Notes under the pieces: generated by a model | What the model saw: only the letters and a program-made list of their open reading frames with translations | What the model was told of the DNA's origin: nothing | Database searches by the model: none | Translations under genes and position numbers: made by a program | In this document: piece after piece, positions 39,894 through 51,693 of the stretch | Position numbering within the stretch: position 1 is the stretch's first letter | Layout: the number at the start of each line of letters is the position of its first letter | Assembly: GCA_037355855.1 (NCBI GenBank) | Contig: CM074765.1 | Location: forward strand, 2,790,001-2,854,000 | Source: Pseudo-nitzschia pungens | Taxonomy: Eukaryota > Bacillariophyta > Bacillariophyceae > Bacillariales > Bacillariaceae | DNA length: 64,000 nt | Direction: 5' to 3'

Positions 39894-41273
39894 CTATGAA
39901 GGTTGGAAAAGCCCATTCAGCTGGTCATTGCATCTCCTGAGTACTCCATCATCACAAAGATTCTGGAGCTCCCTTTTGAATAGGTCTTCTTGCTTGTATG
40001 CAACTGGATAAGGCTTTTTGTGTATGGGCTTGGATCCGGGCTTCAGTCTTAGCGAGATCTTCTTGTGTGGATATTTTCCTAGTTCTCCATTGAAGACGTT
40101 CGGATATTTACTTAGTATTGCTTGGAATTGTTGTTGCTCTGCTGTTGACATGTGTGACTGTTGTTTGGCAACTGTGGATGGATTTGTTTCTTCGTAGGCT
40201 TGGTCTAGTATTAGCTTGGATTTGTATGGATTCGCGAAGGATAGTTCATCGGCAAAGAGTTCAGCATCTTCTAGTTCTTCCATGAGCATGGTATAGTTGT
40301 CATGGTATAAGGAGGTGTCCTTCATGGGAATGGTTCGATCCATCCACTGAACTGCTCCTTCTTTGAATAGGAGATTGATCTTTGCTAGGTGGAGGAAGTC
40401 TCTGCCTAGTATCAGATCATATCTGCAGTTGGGTGAATGGAAGAGCCTAGCCTCTTGCCGGTCGATGGTGTAGTTGCCAAACTCCTGTAGCTTGATGTTC
40501 TTCATGATAACATATTCTGTAGTATTGAAGCTTCCGTTGGCTGTCGTGGTTAGGACTTGATGCTTGCTTCGTATTGGTATGGTGCCAAATGGTAGTGCTC
40601 TCTTGTTGATTAGAGTTCCGGAAGATCCACTATCTAGTAGTGCTAGTAGTGGTCTTGATTTCATGTGGATGCCTTGTATATACTGTACGTTGGTTAGAAG
40701 AATAGGAGCCACGTTGCTTGTATTCTGAATAGGAGCCACGTTGCTCGTATTCTGAATAGGAGCCACGTTGCTCTTATTCATGGATGCCTGTTCTGCCGGA
40801 TTTCCAGCAGTCGACAGCAGCTTTAAATAAATTTGCTCCAGCGCACCTCCGTTGGTGTAGTCTTTGGAGTTTTGGGTATTGCAATAGAGATTTTTTGCTG
40901 TACCAGTAGACCAGTTCCTTGCCAGGGACAAGGTTGGTCCATTTATTGCTGCTGCCTTATTCGAATCGATAGTAATCGATGATGCGTAAGTACCCTTGGA
41001 TCGATTTGTTTGATTTCGATTCGGATCCATGTTCGGATTGCTCTGTGTGGAGAATCGAACTGTTTTTGTTGTTGCTGCTGTTGCAATCTTTGCTAAGCGC
41101 TCAACAGGACTCCATCCTGTAGGTTCCTTCCCCTCTTTATCTGGGAGATCTCCTCCATGCGCCATCCCAGTCAGCTGTGCTGGACTGGCATCCAGGGCCT
41201 GTGGCGCCGGAGGCAAGGTGATTGCTGGTTTTGGTGGACCCTTGGGTCTCTTGGTAGAGGATTGCTTGTGCAA
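39894..41273 (-). CDS. Element C pol, 5' part: linker and protease
   Basis: 459 codons in frame with gag behind the TGA at 41,274-41,276; the first codon is TTG. It contains the basic/Ser/Thr linker, the protease motif LLALLDSGSSGTLI and a repeated NVAPIQNTS unit (three near copies). The retropepsin-like segment GRDFLHLAKINLLF follows, and then the start of RT. The frame is lost near 39,925 (RRCNDQLNG where others read RCTGPAEWA). Confidence 0.85.
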   Translation of the reverse strand: MHKQSSTKRPKGPPKPAITLPPAPQALDASPAQLTGMAHGGDLPDKEGKEPTGWSPVERLAKIATAATTKTVRFSTQSNPNMDPNRNQTNRSKGTYASSITIDSNKAAAINGPTLSLARNWSTGTAKNLYCNTQNSKDYTNGGALEQIYLKLLSTAGNPAEQASMNKSNVAPIQNTSNVAPIQNTSNVAPILLTNVQYIQGIHMKSRPLLALLDSGSSGTLINKRALPFGTIPIRSKHQVLTTTANGSFNTTEYVIMKNIKLQEFGNYTIDRQEARLFHSPNCRYDLILGRDFLHLAKINLLFKEGAVQWMDRTIPMKDTSLYHDNYTMLMEELEDAELFADELSFANPYKSKLILDQAYEETNPSTVAKQQSHMSTAEQQQFQAILSKYPNVFNGELGKYPHKKISLRLKPGSKPIHKKPYPVAYKQEDLFKRELQNLCDDGVLRRCNDQLNGLFQPS

Positions 41274-41276
41274 TCA
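41261..41276 (-). promoter_or_regulatory. Gag-pol UGA hairpin (element C)
   Basis: On the minus strand it reads TGATTGCACAAGCAAT(C): the same stem and ACAA loop as in A, G and H, starting within the gag stop. Confidence 0.5.
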
Positions 41277-42311
41277 TGGGAGCCAAACAAGCTCACCATC
41301 GATGCTCCGTTTGGTTCGGCCTCCATGTTCTTCATGGTAGGATTCCATTGCTGCTCTCATGTGGGCTTGAAATGATTCGTTGCTTCCAGGGGTCTCGTGG
41401 CACTGAGAATAGAAGGTTTCAGTGTTGGAGTTGTTGTTGTTGTTTTTGTTGCCGGAGCCCTTGTTGTAATTCTTGGAGAACTTGTTCTTCGGGCATTCGG
41501 ACCAATCATGGTTATGTCCCTGGATTCTGCATGGGTTGGATTTCTTCTTGTTCTTGTTATGGTTGGATTTGTTGGTTGGACCAGAGCGTTTGCGATTATT
41601 GGAATTGTTCGAGCGCCTTCCACTATTCTTGTTGTTGTTCTTCTGCTTGCTGAGTCGATCAAGGCTGCTCATGTGGTCCACAATGAACTGGGAAGTGGTC
41701 TCTGGAGTAAGCTTTAGGTGGATCCGTACATAGTCTTCGATCCAGCTGTTCCGATAGCTGTGGAGAAGGATTGTTAGTGTCTGCAAGTGGTCCAAGTTGG
41801 ATGCGAATCCATGTAGTTTGGCTGAGTACTTGATTAAGGTCATAATTTGATCAGTGTGATCCTTGCAGGTGGATTCGATCTTCTTCTTACAGGCACTGCC
41901 TTGTAGATAGACATGCATGATGTCTCTGGCATCTTCGGCGTTGCAGTAGAGCTTGATAAAGGCTTGGAAGGCTGAGGTGTATCCGTCTCGGGTTAGTGGA
42001 TAGAGTCGGTGGTTGTTGGCGCGGGTTGCTCGTGTTAGTGCTCTCCATTTTGTTTGCGCGTCGACGCATAGGCATCGACCGAAGTATCGAATAAGCGCCG
42101 TGTCAGGGATGGAGAGATCTTCTGCAGCATTCAGATAGGCTTCTTCGGTGAGAAGGAGTTCTTCTAGTCCCCCCTTGTCCGTGAACAGGGGCACCTTGAC
42201 GCTGTCCGAGTGGTCTTCAGAGTCGTAGACCGATAGGGTTACGAGCTTCGGTTTGGAGCTATCAAAGGAGCTCTTGTAGGCAATTGGTGGGTCTCTGTAG
42301 ATACCTGCCAT
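41274..42311 (-). CDS. Element C gag
   Basis: An intact gag of 345 codons from ATG (MAGIYRDPPIAYKSSFDSSK). It has the capsid-like region VKVPLFTDKGGLEELLLTEE, the FIKLYCNAEDARDIMHVYLQ block, SQFIVDHMSSLDRL and an Asn/Lys-rich linker. The putative zinc motif PCRIQGHNHDWSECPKN follows, and the frame ends SIDGELVWLP-TGA. The stop is part of the hairpin conserved in A, G and H. It is the best reference gag of this family in the window. Confidence 0.9.
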   Translation of the reverse strand: MAGIYRDPPIAYKSSFDSSKPKLVTLSVYDSEDHSDSVKVPLFTDKGGLEELLLTEEAYLNAAEDLSIPDTALIRYFGRCLCVDAQTKWRALTRATRANNHRLYPLTRDGYTSAFQAFIKLYCNAEDARDIMHVYLQGSACKKKIESTCKDHTDQIMTLIKYSAKLHGFASNLDHLQTLTILLHSYRNSWIEDYVRIHLKLTPETTSQFIVDHMSSLDRLSKQKNNNKNSGRRSNNSNNRKRSGPTNKSNHNKNKKKSNPCRIQGHNHDWSECPKNKFSKNYNKGSGNKNNNNNSNTETFYSQCHETPGSNESFQAHMRAAMESYHEEHGGRTKRSIDGELVWLP

Positions 42312-42431
42312 AATGCTTGTTGGAGATACAAGATGCCTCTGTTGTTGAGGATAAGGGAGGTTTGTTCAATTGTTTTGAATTCAGTACTGAGTTCTACTGT
42401 TTCTACTATAAAGCACAAACAGTAATTACTG

Positions 42432-42752
42432 TGTTACGGTCTAGAGTAGAAATTGCGGAGTGGTATAAAATTGTGAATGTTTAGATACTTTACGAGATAT
42501 TGTTACGCGAATTGAGAATGGAGACATATAAAATTTGAGGTCGCGAGCATAGCCACATTTTGGCATGCTCTGCCATAAATGTTGATTCATTGTCGGTTCC
42601 CACGATTAGGCATATATCATCTTTTGGGACTTGACCATAATAATTAGAACACATATCGAAATGCATTCATGACTGAATATATAATATTCGATTCCCATAT
42701 GGGATTTGGTTAATTATTCAATCGTGACTGCTAGCTACGCTAGCCCGTCACA
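42432..42752 (-). repeat. 5' LTR of element C
   Basis: On the minus strand it runs TGTGACGGGC...CCGTAACA, 321 bp, followed by the palindrome ACAGTAATTACTGT (42,419-42,432) and TCAGTACTGA (42,381-42,390). Confidence 0.85.
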
Positions 42753-45551
42753 TGCATAACAAAGTATCTTATTGCCTTCTAATTCTTGATAGAAGAAGGC
42801 TCTGGATTGAATCTTGAATTGGATGGTAGAATCTTTTAACTGATGAAGATAGATATTGGAGAAGTTCACCGGGCATTCCATATCTTGGTTGTTTGGTAGA
42901 TTGACTAGACACTCATTGTTCAGCAGACAGGTTTGTAGGTCCTGGTCTGCGTCATTGCATAAGTGCTGGAATAAGTTGGGGAACTCTGCTAAGAACAGTT
43001 CTTCATCTTGTTTGGGGACTTCAAGTTTCAAAAAATCAATAAGAGTGCCCTTACGGAGGGCTTCTTTCTTCCCCACAGTAGGTGGATCCATCCGGGGGAG
43101 CCTGGAGAAGGCATCAGCAAGAACATTCTTCTTGCCTTCCACATAGGTGAGATTGACACCAAATTCTTCAAGGAATAGTCTCCATTGGAGGACTCGTTGG
43201 ACTGAAAGGGTTCAGAAGGTAAGGTTTTTATGGTCAGTGTATACATTGATAACACCACCAAGGAGCATTTTTCTGTACTCTTTGCAGCAGAGTACTATCA
43301 CTAGGAGTTCTTTCTCCATAGTAGTATAGTTCTTTTGGGCATCGGATAGTTTCTTGGACCAGTATGCAATGGGCTTGCCATCTTGTAGTATAGCAGCACC
43401 AAGCTGCAGGTCTGAGGCATCGGTATACAGTTCAAAGGGCTTGTTGAGGTCTGGATAGGTGTTCAGCGCATCCGCTGCCACCATTGCTTTCATCTCTTGA
43501 AAGGCTTTGTCTTGAGCAGGACCCCAAGTGAAAGCTGATGGAGCTTTCCTTTGTTTGCCTTTGATGGCAGCTGCTTGAGCCGTTTTCTTGGGGGTGCTGG
43601 TGATATCAAAGAGAGGAGCTAGGACATGGGACCTGCGAGGCCACATGTCTCTGTAGTATCCAACTGTTCCTAGAAAGGACTTGACTTGGGTCACAGTTCT
43701 TGGTCGATCCATGTGTAGGATTGCTTCAATCTTCTTTCTCCAAGGCTTAACTGTTGTAGGAGTCATCCAGTATCCAAGGAAGTCAGTTTCTTGTACAGCC
43801 CAATCACATTTGAGTGGGTTGCACTTGAGTCCATTTTGGTTGAGCCGGTCTAGGATCTTGTCGATGGTCTTCATGTGGAGGTCAAAGGATCCATTGGTCC
43901 ATATTCCAATATCTTCAATGTAGACAGTGCAGTCAGTGTCTTGTAGGATATCTTCCATAAGTTGTTGAGCAACATCCGGGGAGACTTTAACTCCCATTGG
44001 TAGTCTTTGGTATTCATAGCATCCATATGGAGTGACTATGGTACAGAGCTTCTTGCTTGCGTCATCCAGTTCAAAGCAATAGTATTGCATGGACAAGTCA
44101 ATCTTGGTGAAGTGAGTGTACTTGCCTCTCTTGTTCATGATGTCCTGTATTCTAGGGATTGGATAAGGACGTCTTTCAAGAAGTTCATTGAGTTCTCTGA
44201 AGTCTGATACCCATCTAACTCTGTTGTCTTTCTTTGGTACAATGAAAGTGGGAAATGCCCATTCAGCCGGTCCGATGCATCGTTTGAGTACTCCATCATT
44301 GCACAGATTCTGGAGCTCCCTTTTGAATAGGTCTTTTCTTTTGTATGCAACTGGATAAGGCTTCTTGTGTATGGGTTTGGATCCGGGCTTCAGTCGTAGA
44401 GAGATCTACTTGTGTGGATATTTCCCTAATTCTCCATTGAAGACATTAGGATACTTGCTGAGTATTGCTTGGAACTGCTGCTGCTCTGCTTTGGACATGT
44501 GGGACTGTTGCTGTGCGACTGTAGATGGATTTGTTTCTTGGTAGGCTCTGTCTAGGATTACTTTGGACTTGTATGGGTTTGCGAAGGATAGATCATCAGC
44601 AAAGAGTTCAGCATCTTCTAGTTCTTCCATGAGCATAGTGTGGTTTGCCACATGGTATATAGAGGTATCCTTCATGGGAATAGTTCTATCCATCCATTTT
44701 ACTGCTTCCTTGTCAAATAGGAGGTTGATCTTTGCTAGATGGAGGAAGTCTCTGCCTAGTATCAGATCATATCTGCAGTCGGGGGAATGGAAGAGCCTTG
44801 CTTCGTGTTTGTCAATGGTGTAGTTGCCAAACTCTTGTAGCTTGATGTTCTTCATGATGATATATTCAGTTGTATCAAAGCTGCCATTGGCTGTAGTGGT
44901 TAGGACTTGGTGCTTGCTTCTGATTGGTATTGTTCCGAATGGTAGTGCTCTTTTGTTGATTAGTGTTCCGGATCCACTATCTAGTAGTGCTAGTAGTGGT
45001 CTTGCTTTAAGTGGGATGCCTTGTATGTACTGTATGTTGGTTAGAAGAATAGGAGCCACGGTGCTCTTATTCGGGGATGCGTGTTCTGCTGTATTTCCAG
45101 CAGTCGGCAGCAGTTTTTAATAATTTTGCTCCAGCACACCTCCTTTGGTGTAGTCTTTGGAGTTTTTCGTATTGCAATAGAGATTTTTTGCTGTACCGGT
45201 AGACCAATTTCTTGCCAGGGACAAGGTTGGTCCATTTGTTACTGCTGTCTGATCGATTGAATTGATCCATGGTGCGTCTGTGCCCTTGGATTGATTTGCA
45301 TCCATGTTTGATTGTTTCTCTGTGGCAGAGAATTGAACTGTTTTTGTTGTTGCTGCGTTCGCAGTCTTTGCTGAGCGCTCAACAGGACTCCATCCTGTAG
45401 GTTCCTTCCCCTCTTTATCTGGGAGATCTCCTCCATGTGTCATCCCAGACAGCAGGGCTGTGCTGGCATCCAGTTCCTGGGGAGCTGGAGGCAAGGTGAT
45501 TGCTGGTTTTGGTGAAGCTCGGGGCTTCTTGTTAGGCTTGGAGCCTTGGAG
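42753..45551 (-). pseudogene. Element D pol, defective and truncated
   Basis: Pol of the same family runs from the gag stop to GNKILCYA, where element C begins; the rest of integrase is missing. Defects are a TAA near 45,119 (LEQNY*), TAG at 44,406-44,408 (PHK*), YIEDIG instead of YIDDIG at 43,911-43,922, loss of a Ser in the protease (DSGSGT), and TGA at 43,212-43,214 in RNase H (LTF*TLS). The frame is otherwise open from 44,405 to 42,753. About 44,855-43,880 is almost identical to element A. Confidence 0.85.
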
Positions 45552-46259
45552 TCAGGGGAGCCAGACAAGTTCCCCATCGATGCTCCTTTTGGTTCGGCCA
45601 CCATGTTCTGAATGGTATGATTCCATTGCTGCTTTCATGTGGGCCTGGAAGGACTCATTGCTTCCGGAAACAAGTTGAGCTTGGGTGTGGAAGGTTTCCC
45701 TTGTCTTGGTATGAGGGCTCTTGTTGTAGTTCTTAGAGAACTTGTTCTTGGGACACTCAGACCAATCATGGTGATGTCCCGGAATTCGACAGGGATTGGA
45801 CTTCTTCTTGTTACTGTTGCTCTTGTTGTGTGCATTTGTTGTTGTTGTTGTTGCCGGAGCTGTTGTTTGAGCGTTTGTTTTGGGTCTTGCTATTCTTGTT
45901 GCTCTTTTTGTTAGCTTGGTGCTCGTGGCAGCTCATGTGGTCAACTATGAATTGTACAGTAGTGTCCGCATATATCCCATTGTGGATCATGCCGTAGTGT
46001 TTGATCCATGTTGAGGGAAAGGAGTGTAATAGAATGGTGAGCTTTTCCACTCTGGATAGAGGAGCACTGCTCCCTTCTAGTTTTGCCGTGTATTGTATTA
46101 GGATTGTAATCCGATCGGCGTGTTCTTTACATGTCATTGCTGGTGTCTTCCTGCAATTGTTGCTTTGGAGATAAGTGTGCATGATGTCCCTGGCATCCCG
46201 GGCATTGCAGTAGAACTTGGTAAAGTCCAAAATCGCTTGTTCGTATCCTCTGATCTCTT
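45552..46259 (-). pseudogene. Element D gag, 3' part
   Basis: Gag from EIRGYEQAILDFTKFYCNAR through CKEHADRITILIQYTAKLEG and QFIVDHMSCHEHQ. A frameshift near 45,820 precedes PCRIPGHHHDWSECPKN. It ends ELVWLP-TGA (45,552-45,554). The hairpin bases after the stop are not conserved here. Its upstream codons continue at 52,175-52,214 beyond the solo LTR. It is closer to the gag of E (DPLDPDESQYEE region) than to that of C. Confidence 0.8.
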
Positions 46260-46359
46260 TGTAACATGCTAGCGTAGGCTAGTAGTTACGAATTAATAAT
46301 TAACCGAATCCCACATGGGATTCAATCGGTACATATATATATGATATACATGTACGGAC

Positions 46360-46620
46360 TGTGACATGCTAGCGTAGCGAGCATGAATCACGATTAAATA
46401 ATTAACCGAATCCCACATACGAGCTGACCGGTGTTTGAATACAAATATTCAAACTGTACGCCGGACGCTCCAGCAATGCATGTGTGCCGATATTCAAACA
46501 ATAGTTAGGCACGCTCGTGTGTATTCAAACGGTCACACGAAAACTGAAACTCTCTCTTAAGAGTTAACGATTAGTCACAATTTTCATACTACTCCTAATT
46601 TTCTACCTTAGAGTGTAACA
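46360..46620 (+). repeat. 5' LTR of element B
   Basis: 261 bp, TGTGACATGC...GTGTAACA. The palindrome pair follows at 46,620-46,633 and 46,662-46,671. Confidence 0.95.
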
Positions 46621-46761
46621 CAGTAATTACTGTTTATCTTCAATGTAGAAAACAGTAGAATTCAGTACTGAACGAAACAATTAATCAAGTAAAACATCGA
46701 AATCCCTTATCCTCAACAAGAGAGGTACCTTGTATCCCTGACAAGCAGCAACACCTCCACC

Positions 46762-47784
46762 ATGGCAGGAATATACAGAGAACCACCGATTGCCTACAAG
46801 AGCTCCTTTGACAGCTCAAAGCCCAAGCTTGTAACCCTATCAGCCTACGATTCCGACAACCACTCAGACAGCGTCAAAGTCCCGTTATTCACAGACAAAG
46901 GGGGACTAGAAGAACTCCTCCATACTGAAGAGGCCTTCCTGAATGCAGCAGAAGATCTATCCATTCCAGATACCTCTCTAATCTGTTACTTCAGTCGATG
47001 CTTGTGCGTCAACGCGCAGACCAAGTGGCGAACATTAACCAGAGCGACTCGCGCCAACCATCAGCGTGTCTATCCCCTTACCAAGGATGGATACAAATCA
47101 GCTTTTCAAGCCTTCATCAAGTTATACTGCAATGCCGAAGATGCCAGAGACATCATGCATGTCTATCTACGGAGCAGCGCATGCAAGAAGAAGATTGAAT
47201 CCACCTGCAAGGACCACACCGATCGGCTCATGACCTTAATCAAGTATTCAGCTAAGCTACATGGTTTCGCATCCAACCTGGACCACCTGCAGACGCTCAC
47301 TATCCTCCTACACAGCTACCCCAACAGCTGGATCGAAGACTACGTTCGAATCCATCTAAAGCTTACTCCGGAAACTACATCTCAGTTTATCGTAGACCAC
47401 ATGAGCAGCCTGGACCGACTTAGCAAGCAGAAAAACAACAAGACAAACAATGGGCGCCGCGCAAACAACTCCAACAGCGCTAACAACAATCGAAAACGCT
47501 CAGGCCCCAATAACAAGTCTCATCAGAACAGAAACAAGAAGAAATCCAATCCATGCCGGATACCAGGCCACAATCATGACTGGTCTGAATGCCCGAAGAA
47601 CAAATTCTCCAAGCAGCACAAGGGATCTAACAACAGCAATCGATCCCCCACTACAACACCGACAAACGAGTCTTTCCAAGCTTGTATCCAAGCCGCAATG
47701 AACTCTGCCATGGAAACCTTCCATAATGAACATGGTGGCTGCACTGAAAGAAGCATCGATGGAGACCTAGTATGGCTCCCATGA
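46762..47784 (+). CDS. Element B gag
   Basis: An intact 340-codon gag from ATG in accATGg context (MAGIYREPPIAYKSSFDSSK). It carries the same blocks as the C gag, the PCRIPGHNHDWSECPKN motif and ends GDLVWLP-TGA. Pol follows with no gap in the same frame. The TGA lies in a variant hairpin, GAGTGC-ACCA-GCACTC. Confidence 0.92.
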   Translation: MAGIYREPPIAYKSSFDSSKPKLVTLSAYDSDNHSDSVKVPLFTDKGGLEELLHTEEAFLNAAEDLSIPDTSLICYFSRCLCVNAQTKWRTLTRATRANHQRVYPLTKDGYKSAFQAFIKLYCNAEDARDIMHVYLRSSACKKKIESTCKDHTDRLMTLIKYSAKLHGFASNLDHLQTLTILLHSYPNSWIEDYVRIHLKLTPETTSQFIVDHMSSLDRLSKQKNNKTNNGRRANNSNSANNNRKRSGPNNKSHQNRNKKKSNPCRIPGHNHDWSECPKNKFSKQHKGSNNSNRSPTTTPTNESFQACIQAAMNSAMETFHNEHGGCTERSIDGDLVWLP

Positions 47785-47798
47785 GTGCACCAGCACTC
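47782..47798 (+). promoter_or_regulatory. Gag-pol UGA hairpin (element B, compensated variant)
   Basis: TGAGTGCACCAGCACTC keeps the 6-bp stem of A/C/G/H although a T-A pair is replaced by G-C and the loop changes from ACAA to ACCA. Both stem changes alter the encoded residue, so pairing is kept and coding is not. Confidence 0.55.
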
Positions 47799-50700
47799 TT
47801 CCAAGAGGCCCAAGGGCCCACCTAAACCAGCAATCACCATGCCTCCGGCGCCACAGGCCCTGGATGCCAGTACAGCACAGCTGTCTGGGATGACGCATGG
47901 AGGAGATCTCCCGGAGAAAGAGGGGAAGGAACCTACAGGATGGAGTATTCCTGTTGAGCGCTTAGCAAAGACTGCAACAGCAGCACCAGAATCTGCTACA
48001 ACAGCAGCGAAAACAATCGTTCGGAACATCCTACAGGATATATCGAACTCGGATCTGACTCGAACATCGAATCGATCCAAGGGTACAGACGCAATCGATC
48101 AGACAGCAGCAACAAATGGACCACTCTTGTCCCTAGCAAGGAATTGGTCCACTGGTACAGCAAAAAACCTCTATTGCAACACCAAAAACTCCAAAGACTA
48201 CACCAAAGGAGGTGCGCTGGAGCAAAATTATTTAAAGCTGCTGTCGACTGCTGGAAATACAGCAGAACAGCCATCACCGAATAAGAGCAACGTGGCTCCT
48301 ATTCTTTTAACTACGGTACAGTACATACAAGGCATACCCCTCAAAGCAAGACCACTACTAGCACTCCTAGATAGTGGATCCTCCGGAACTCTAATCAACA
48401 AAAGAGCACTACCGTTTGGAACAATACCACTCCGAAGCAAACATCAAGTGGTAACTACGACAGCAAATGGAAGCTTCGATACTACGGAATACGTCATCAT
48501 GAAGAACATCAAGCTACAAGAGTTTGGTAACTATACCATCGACCAACAACAGGCAAGACTCTTCCATTCCCCCAACTGCAAATATGATTTAATACTAGGC
48601 AGAGACTTTCTCCACCTAGCACAGATCAATCTCCTATTCAAAGAAGGAGCAGTTCAGTGGATGGATCGAACCATTCCTATGAAGGACACCTCTTTATACC
48701 ATGACAACCATACCATGCTCATGGAAGAACTAGAAGACGCCAAACTCTTTGCTGATGATCTCTCGTTTGCGAATCCATACAAGTCCAAGGTTATACTCGA
48801 CAGAGCCTACCAAGAAACAGATCCATCTACAGTTGCCAAGCAACAGTCCCACATGTCCACAGCAGAACAACAACAGTTTCAAGCAATACTAAGCAAGTAT
48901 CCGAATGTCTTCAACTGCAAATTAGGGAAATATCCACACAAGAAGATCTCCCTAAGACTCAAGCCCGGATCCAAGCCCATACACAAGAAGCCCTATCCAG
49001 TGGCATACAAACGAGAAGACCTATTCAAAAGGGAGCTCCAGAATCTTTGTAATGATGGAGTACTCAAGCGTTGCACTGGACCGGCCGAATGGGCATTTCC
49101 AACCTTTATAGTACCAAAAAAAGATAACAGGGTACGATGGGTATCAGACTTCAGGGAACTAAACGAACTCCTTGAAAGAAGACCTTATCCCATACCAAGG
49201 ATACAAGACATCATGAACAAGCATGGCAAGTACACCCACTTCACCAAGATTGACTTGTCCATGCAATACTACTGCTTTGAACTAGATGACGCAAGCAAAA
49301 AGCTTTGTACCATAGTAACGCCGTATGGTTGCTATGAATACCAAAGACTACCAATGGGCGTCAAAGTCTCTCCAGACGTTGCCCAGCAACTAATGGAAGA
49401 TATCCTACAAGACATGGACTGCACTGTTTATATTGATGATATTGGGATCTGGACCAATGGCCCCTTCAACCTCCACATGAAGACCATAGACAAGATACTG
49501 AACCGGCTCAACCAAAATGGACTTAAATGCAACCCACTCAAGTGTGACTGGGCTGTACAAGAAACTGATTTCCTTGGATACTGGATGACACCTACAGCAG
49601 TCAAGCCATGGAGGAAAAAGATTGAAGCCATCCTACATATGGATCGGCCGAGAACTGTGACCCAAGTCAAGTCCTTTCTAGGAGCAGTTGGATACTACAG
49701 AGACATGTGGCCCTGGAGATCTCATGTCCTAGCTCCTCTCTTTGATATCACCGGGACCCCCAAGACTCCTCAAGCAGCTGCCATCAAAGGCAAGCAGCGA
49801 AAAGCCCCCTCAGCTTTCACGTGGGGTCCTGCTCAAGACAAGGCCTTCCAAGAGATGAAAGCAATGGTGGCAGCAGATGCGCTGAACACCTATCCAGACC
49901 TCAACAAGCCCTTTGAACTGTACACTGATGCCTCAGACCTACAGCTTGGCGCAGCCATCATACAAGACGGCAAACCAATAGCCTACTGGTCCAAGAAACT
50001 ATCTGACGCCCAGAAGAATTATACAACCATGGAGAAAGAACTCCTAGCAATAGTACTCTGTTGCAAAGAGTACCGCAAAATGTTACTTGGTGGTGTTATC
50101 AACGTATACACTGACCATAAGAACCTTACTTTCCGAACCCTCTCCGTCCAGCGAGTCCTCCGGTGGAGACTATTCCTAGAAGAATTTGGTGTCAACCTCA
50201 CTTATGTTGAAGGCAAGAAGAACGTTCTTGCCGATGCCTTCTCCAGACTGCCCAGGATGGATCCACCTACTGTGGGGAAGAAAGAAGCCCTTGGTAAGGG
50301 CACTCTAATTGATTTTCTGAACCTTCAAGTTCCCAAGCAAGATGAAGAACTGTTCCTAAGCGAGTTCCCAAACCTATTCCAGCACTTATGCAATGACGCA
50401 GACCAAGAGTTACAAGCCTGCCTGCTGAACAATGAGTGCCTAGTCAACCTCCCTAACACGACAGACATGGAATGCCCGGTTAACTACAATAAGATATACC
50501 TCCATCAGCAAAAGGACCCGACTGTCAAGTTCAAGATTCAATCCAAGGCATTCTTTTACCAAGAATTACAGGGCAATAACATCCTATGCTACGCCAACCA
50601 ATCCAATCCAGATAATTGGAGAATTTACATACCAAGCTCTCTCACGAATGATACCATCAAATGGTATCATCTCCTGTTGGGTCATTGTGGATCCACCAGG

Positions 50701-51669
50701 TTATATAAGACCATCTCTGCTTGATTCTATGCAGACAACCTGTCCAATCTATGCAAGTCCTACATCTTCCTGGACAATTGCGTCCAATACAAGAGCAGGC
50801 AAGCCAAATATGGCATGCTTCCTCCCAAAGAAGCGCCAGTATCCCCCTTCGATGAAGTCCATGTTGATCTCATAGGCTCCTGGAAGATCACAGCCCAAAA
50901 CAAGACCTATAACTTCAAGGCGCTAACGTGTATCGATCCAGTCACCAACCTACTCGAAATCATCCGGATCAGGGACAAATCTTCTCAGCATGTCTCTGAT
51001 CAATTCAAGAACTGCTGGCTCTCAAGATATCCCAGACCAAACAGATGCATCCATGATAATGGTGGTGAGTTCCTAGGGGCTGAATTCCAACTCACTCTCA
51101 AGCAGTACGGAGTCCAATCAGTCCCCACCACTGTGAAGAATCCACAAGCCAATGCTATATGCGAGCGGGTACATCATACAGTGGCTGATATCCTGCGAGT
51201 CCTAGTACATGTCAATCCTCCACAAGCAAACGCCAAAGTTACTCAGCTCATGGACAACGCCCTATCAACATGCATGCATGCCTCCAGGTGCGCTGTCAGT
51301 ACCTCCTTACAAGCATCCCCTGGTTCCCTGGTATTCAACAGGGACATGATGATAGATTTACCATTAACCTCCAATCTATTAGCCCTCAAGCAGCTTCGAC
51401 AACAAGGCATCAACAAAGCCCTGCTCAGGGACAACTCGAAGAGAGTCGCGCACACCTTCCAAGTCAATGACAAGGTATGGTTACAAGAACCGGATCCGGA
51501 CAAGCTACAGCCACGAAGAACCGGACCCTTCCTTATTCTGCAGGTTAATGACAATGGTACAGTGAAACTGCAGAAAGCCCCTTCAATAGCCGAAACAGTG
51601 AACATCCGAAAGCTAACCCCTTACAGAGAACCAGAATCGGAGTCTACGGCTATTCATTGGGCATCGTAA
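47785..51669 (+). CDS. Element B pol (PR-RT-RNase H-INT) with one internal TGA
   Basis: 1,294 codons in frame with gag. Protease LLALLDSGSSGTLI lies near residue 190, with RT blocks and TVYIDDIGIW near 545. RNase H has [14 protein letters not shown] and TTMEKELLAIVL near 710-760. Integrase has the HLLLGHCGSTRL zinc region, HVDLIGSW, CIHDNGGEF and NAICERVHH. The only break is TGA at 50,722-50,724 (TISA*FYADN), where C has CGG and G has CGA, a typical CpG transition. The frame is open again to 51,669. Otherwise the element looks competent. Confidence 0.92.
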
Positions 51670-51693
51670 GATTCGTTTAATCATGAGGCACTA

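Larger units (their letters stand above)
36966..42752 (-). mobile_element. Ty3/gypsy element C with mismatched LTRs
   Basis: Gag and pol lie between LTRs at 36,966-37,284 (3') and 42,432-42,752 (5'). The two LTRs match in their inner half but differ in the outer variable part. The 3' one resembles the G LTR (56,650-56,942) and the 5' one resembles the A LTR. Flanks are AGGAT and TGCAT, not a duplication, and belong to different sequences (non-LTR RT on the left, element D on the right). C looks like a product of recombination between two elements. Confidence 0.8.

Noticed and set aside
36961..42757. Target-site duplication around element C
   Set aside because: AGGAT and TGCAT do not match and belong to unrelated neighbours.
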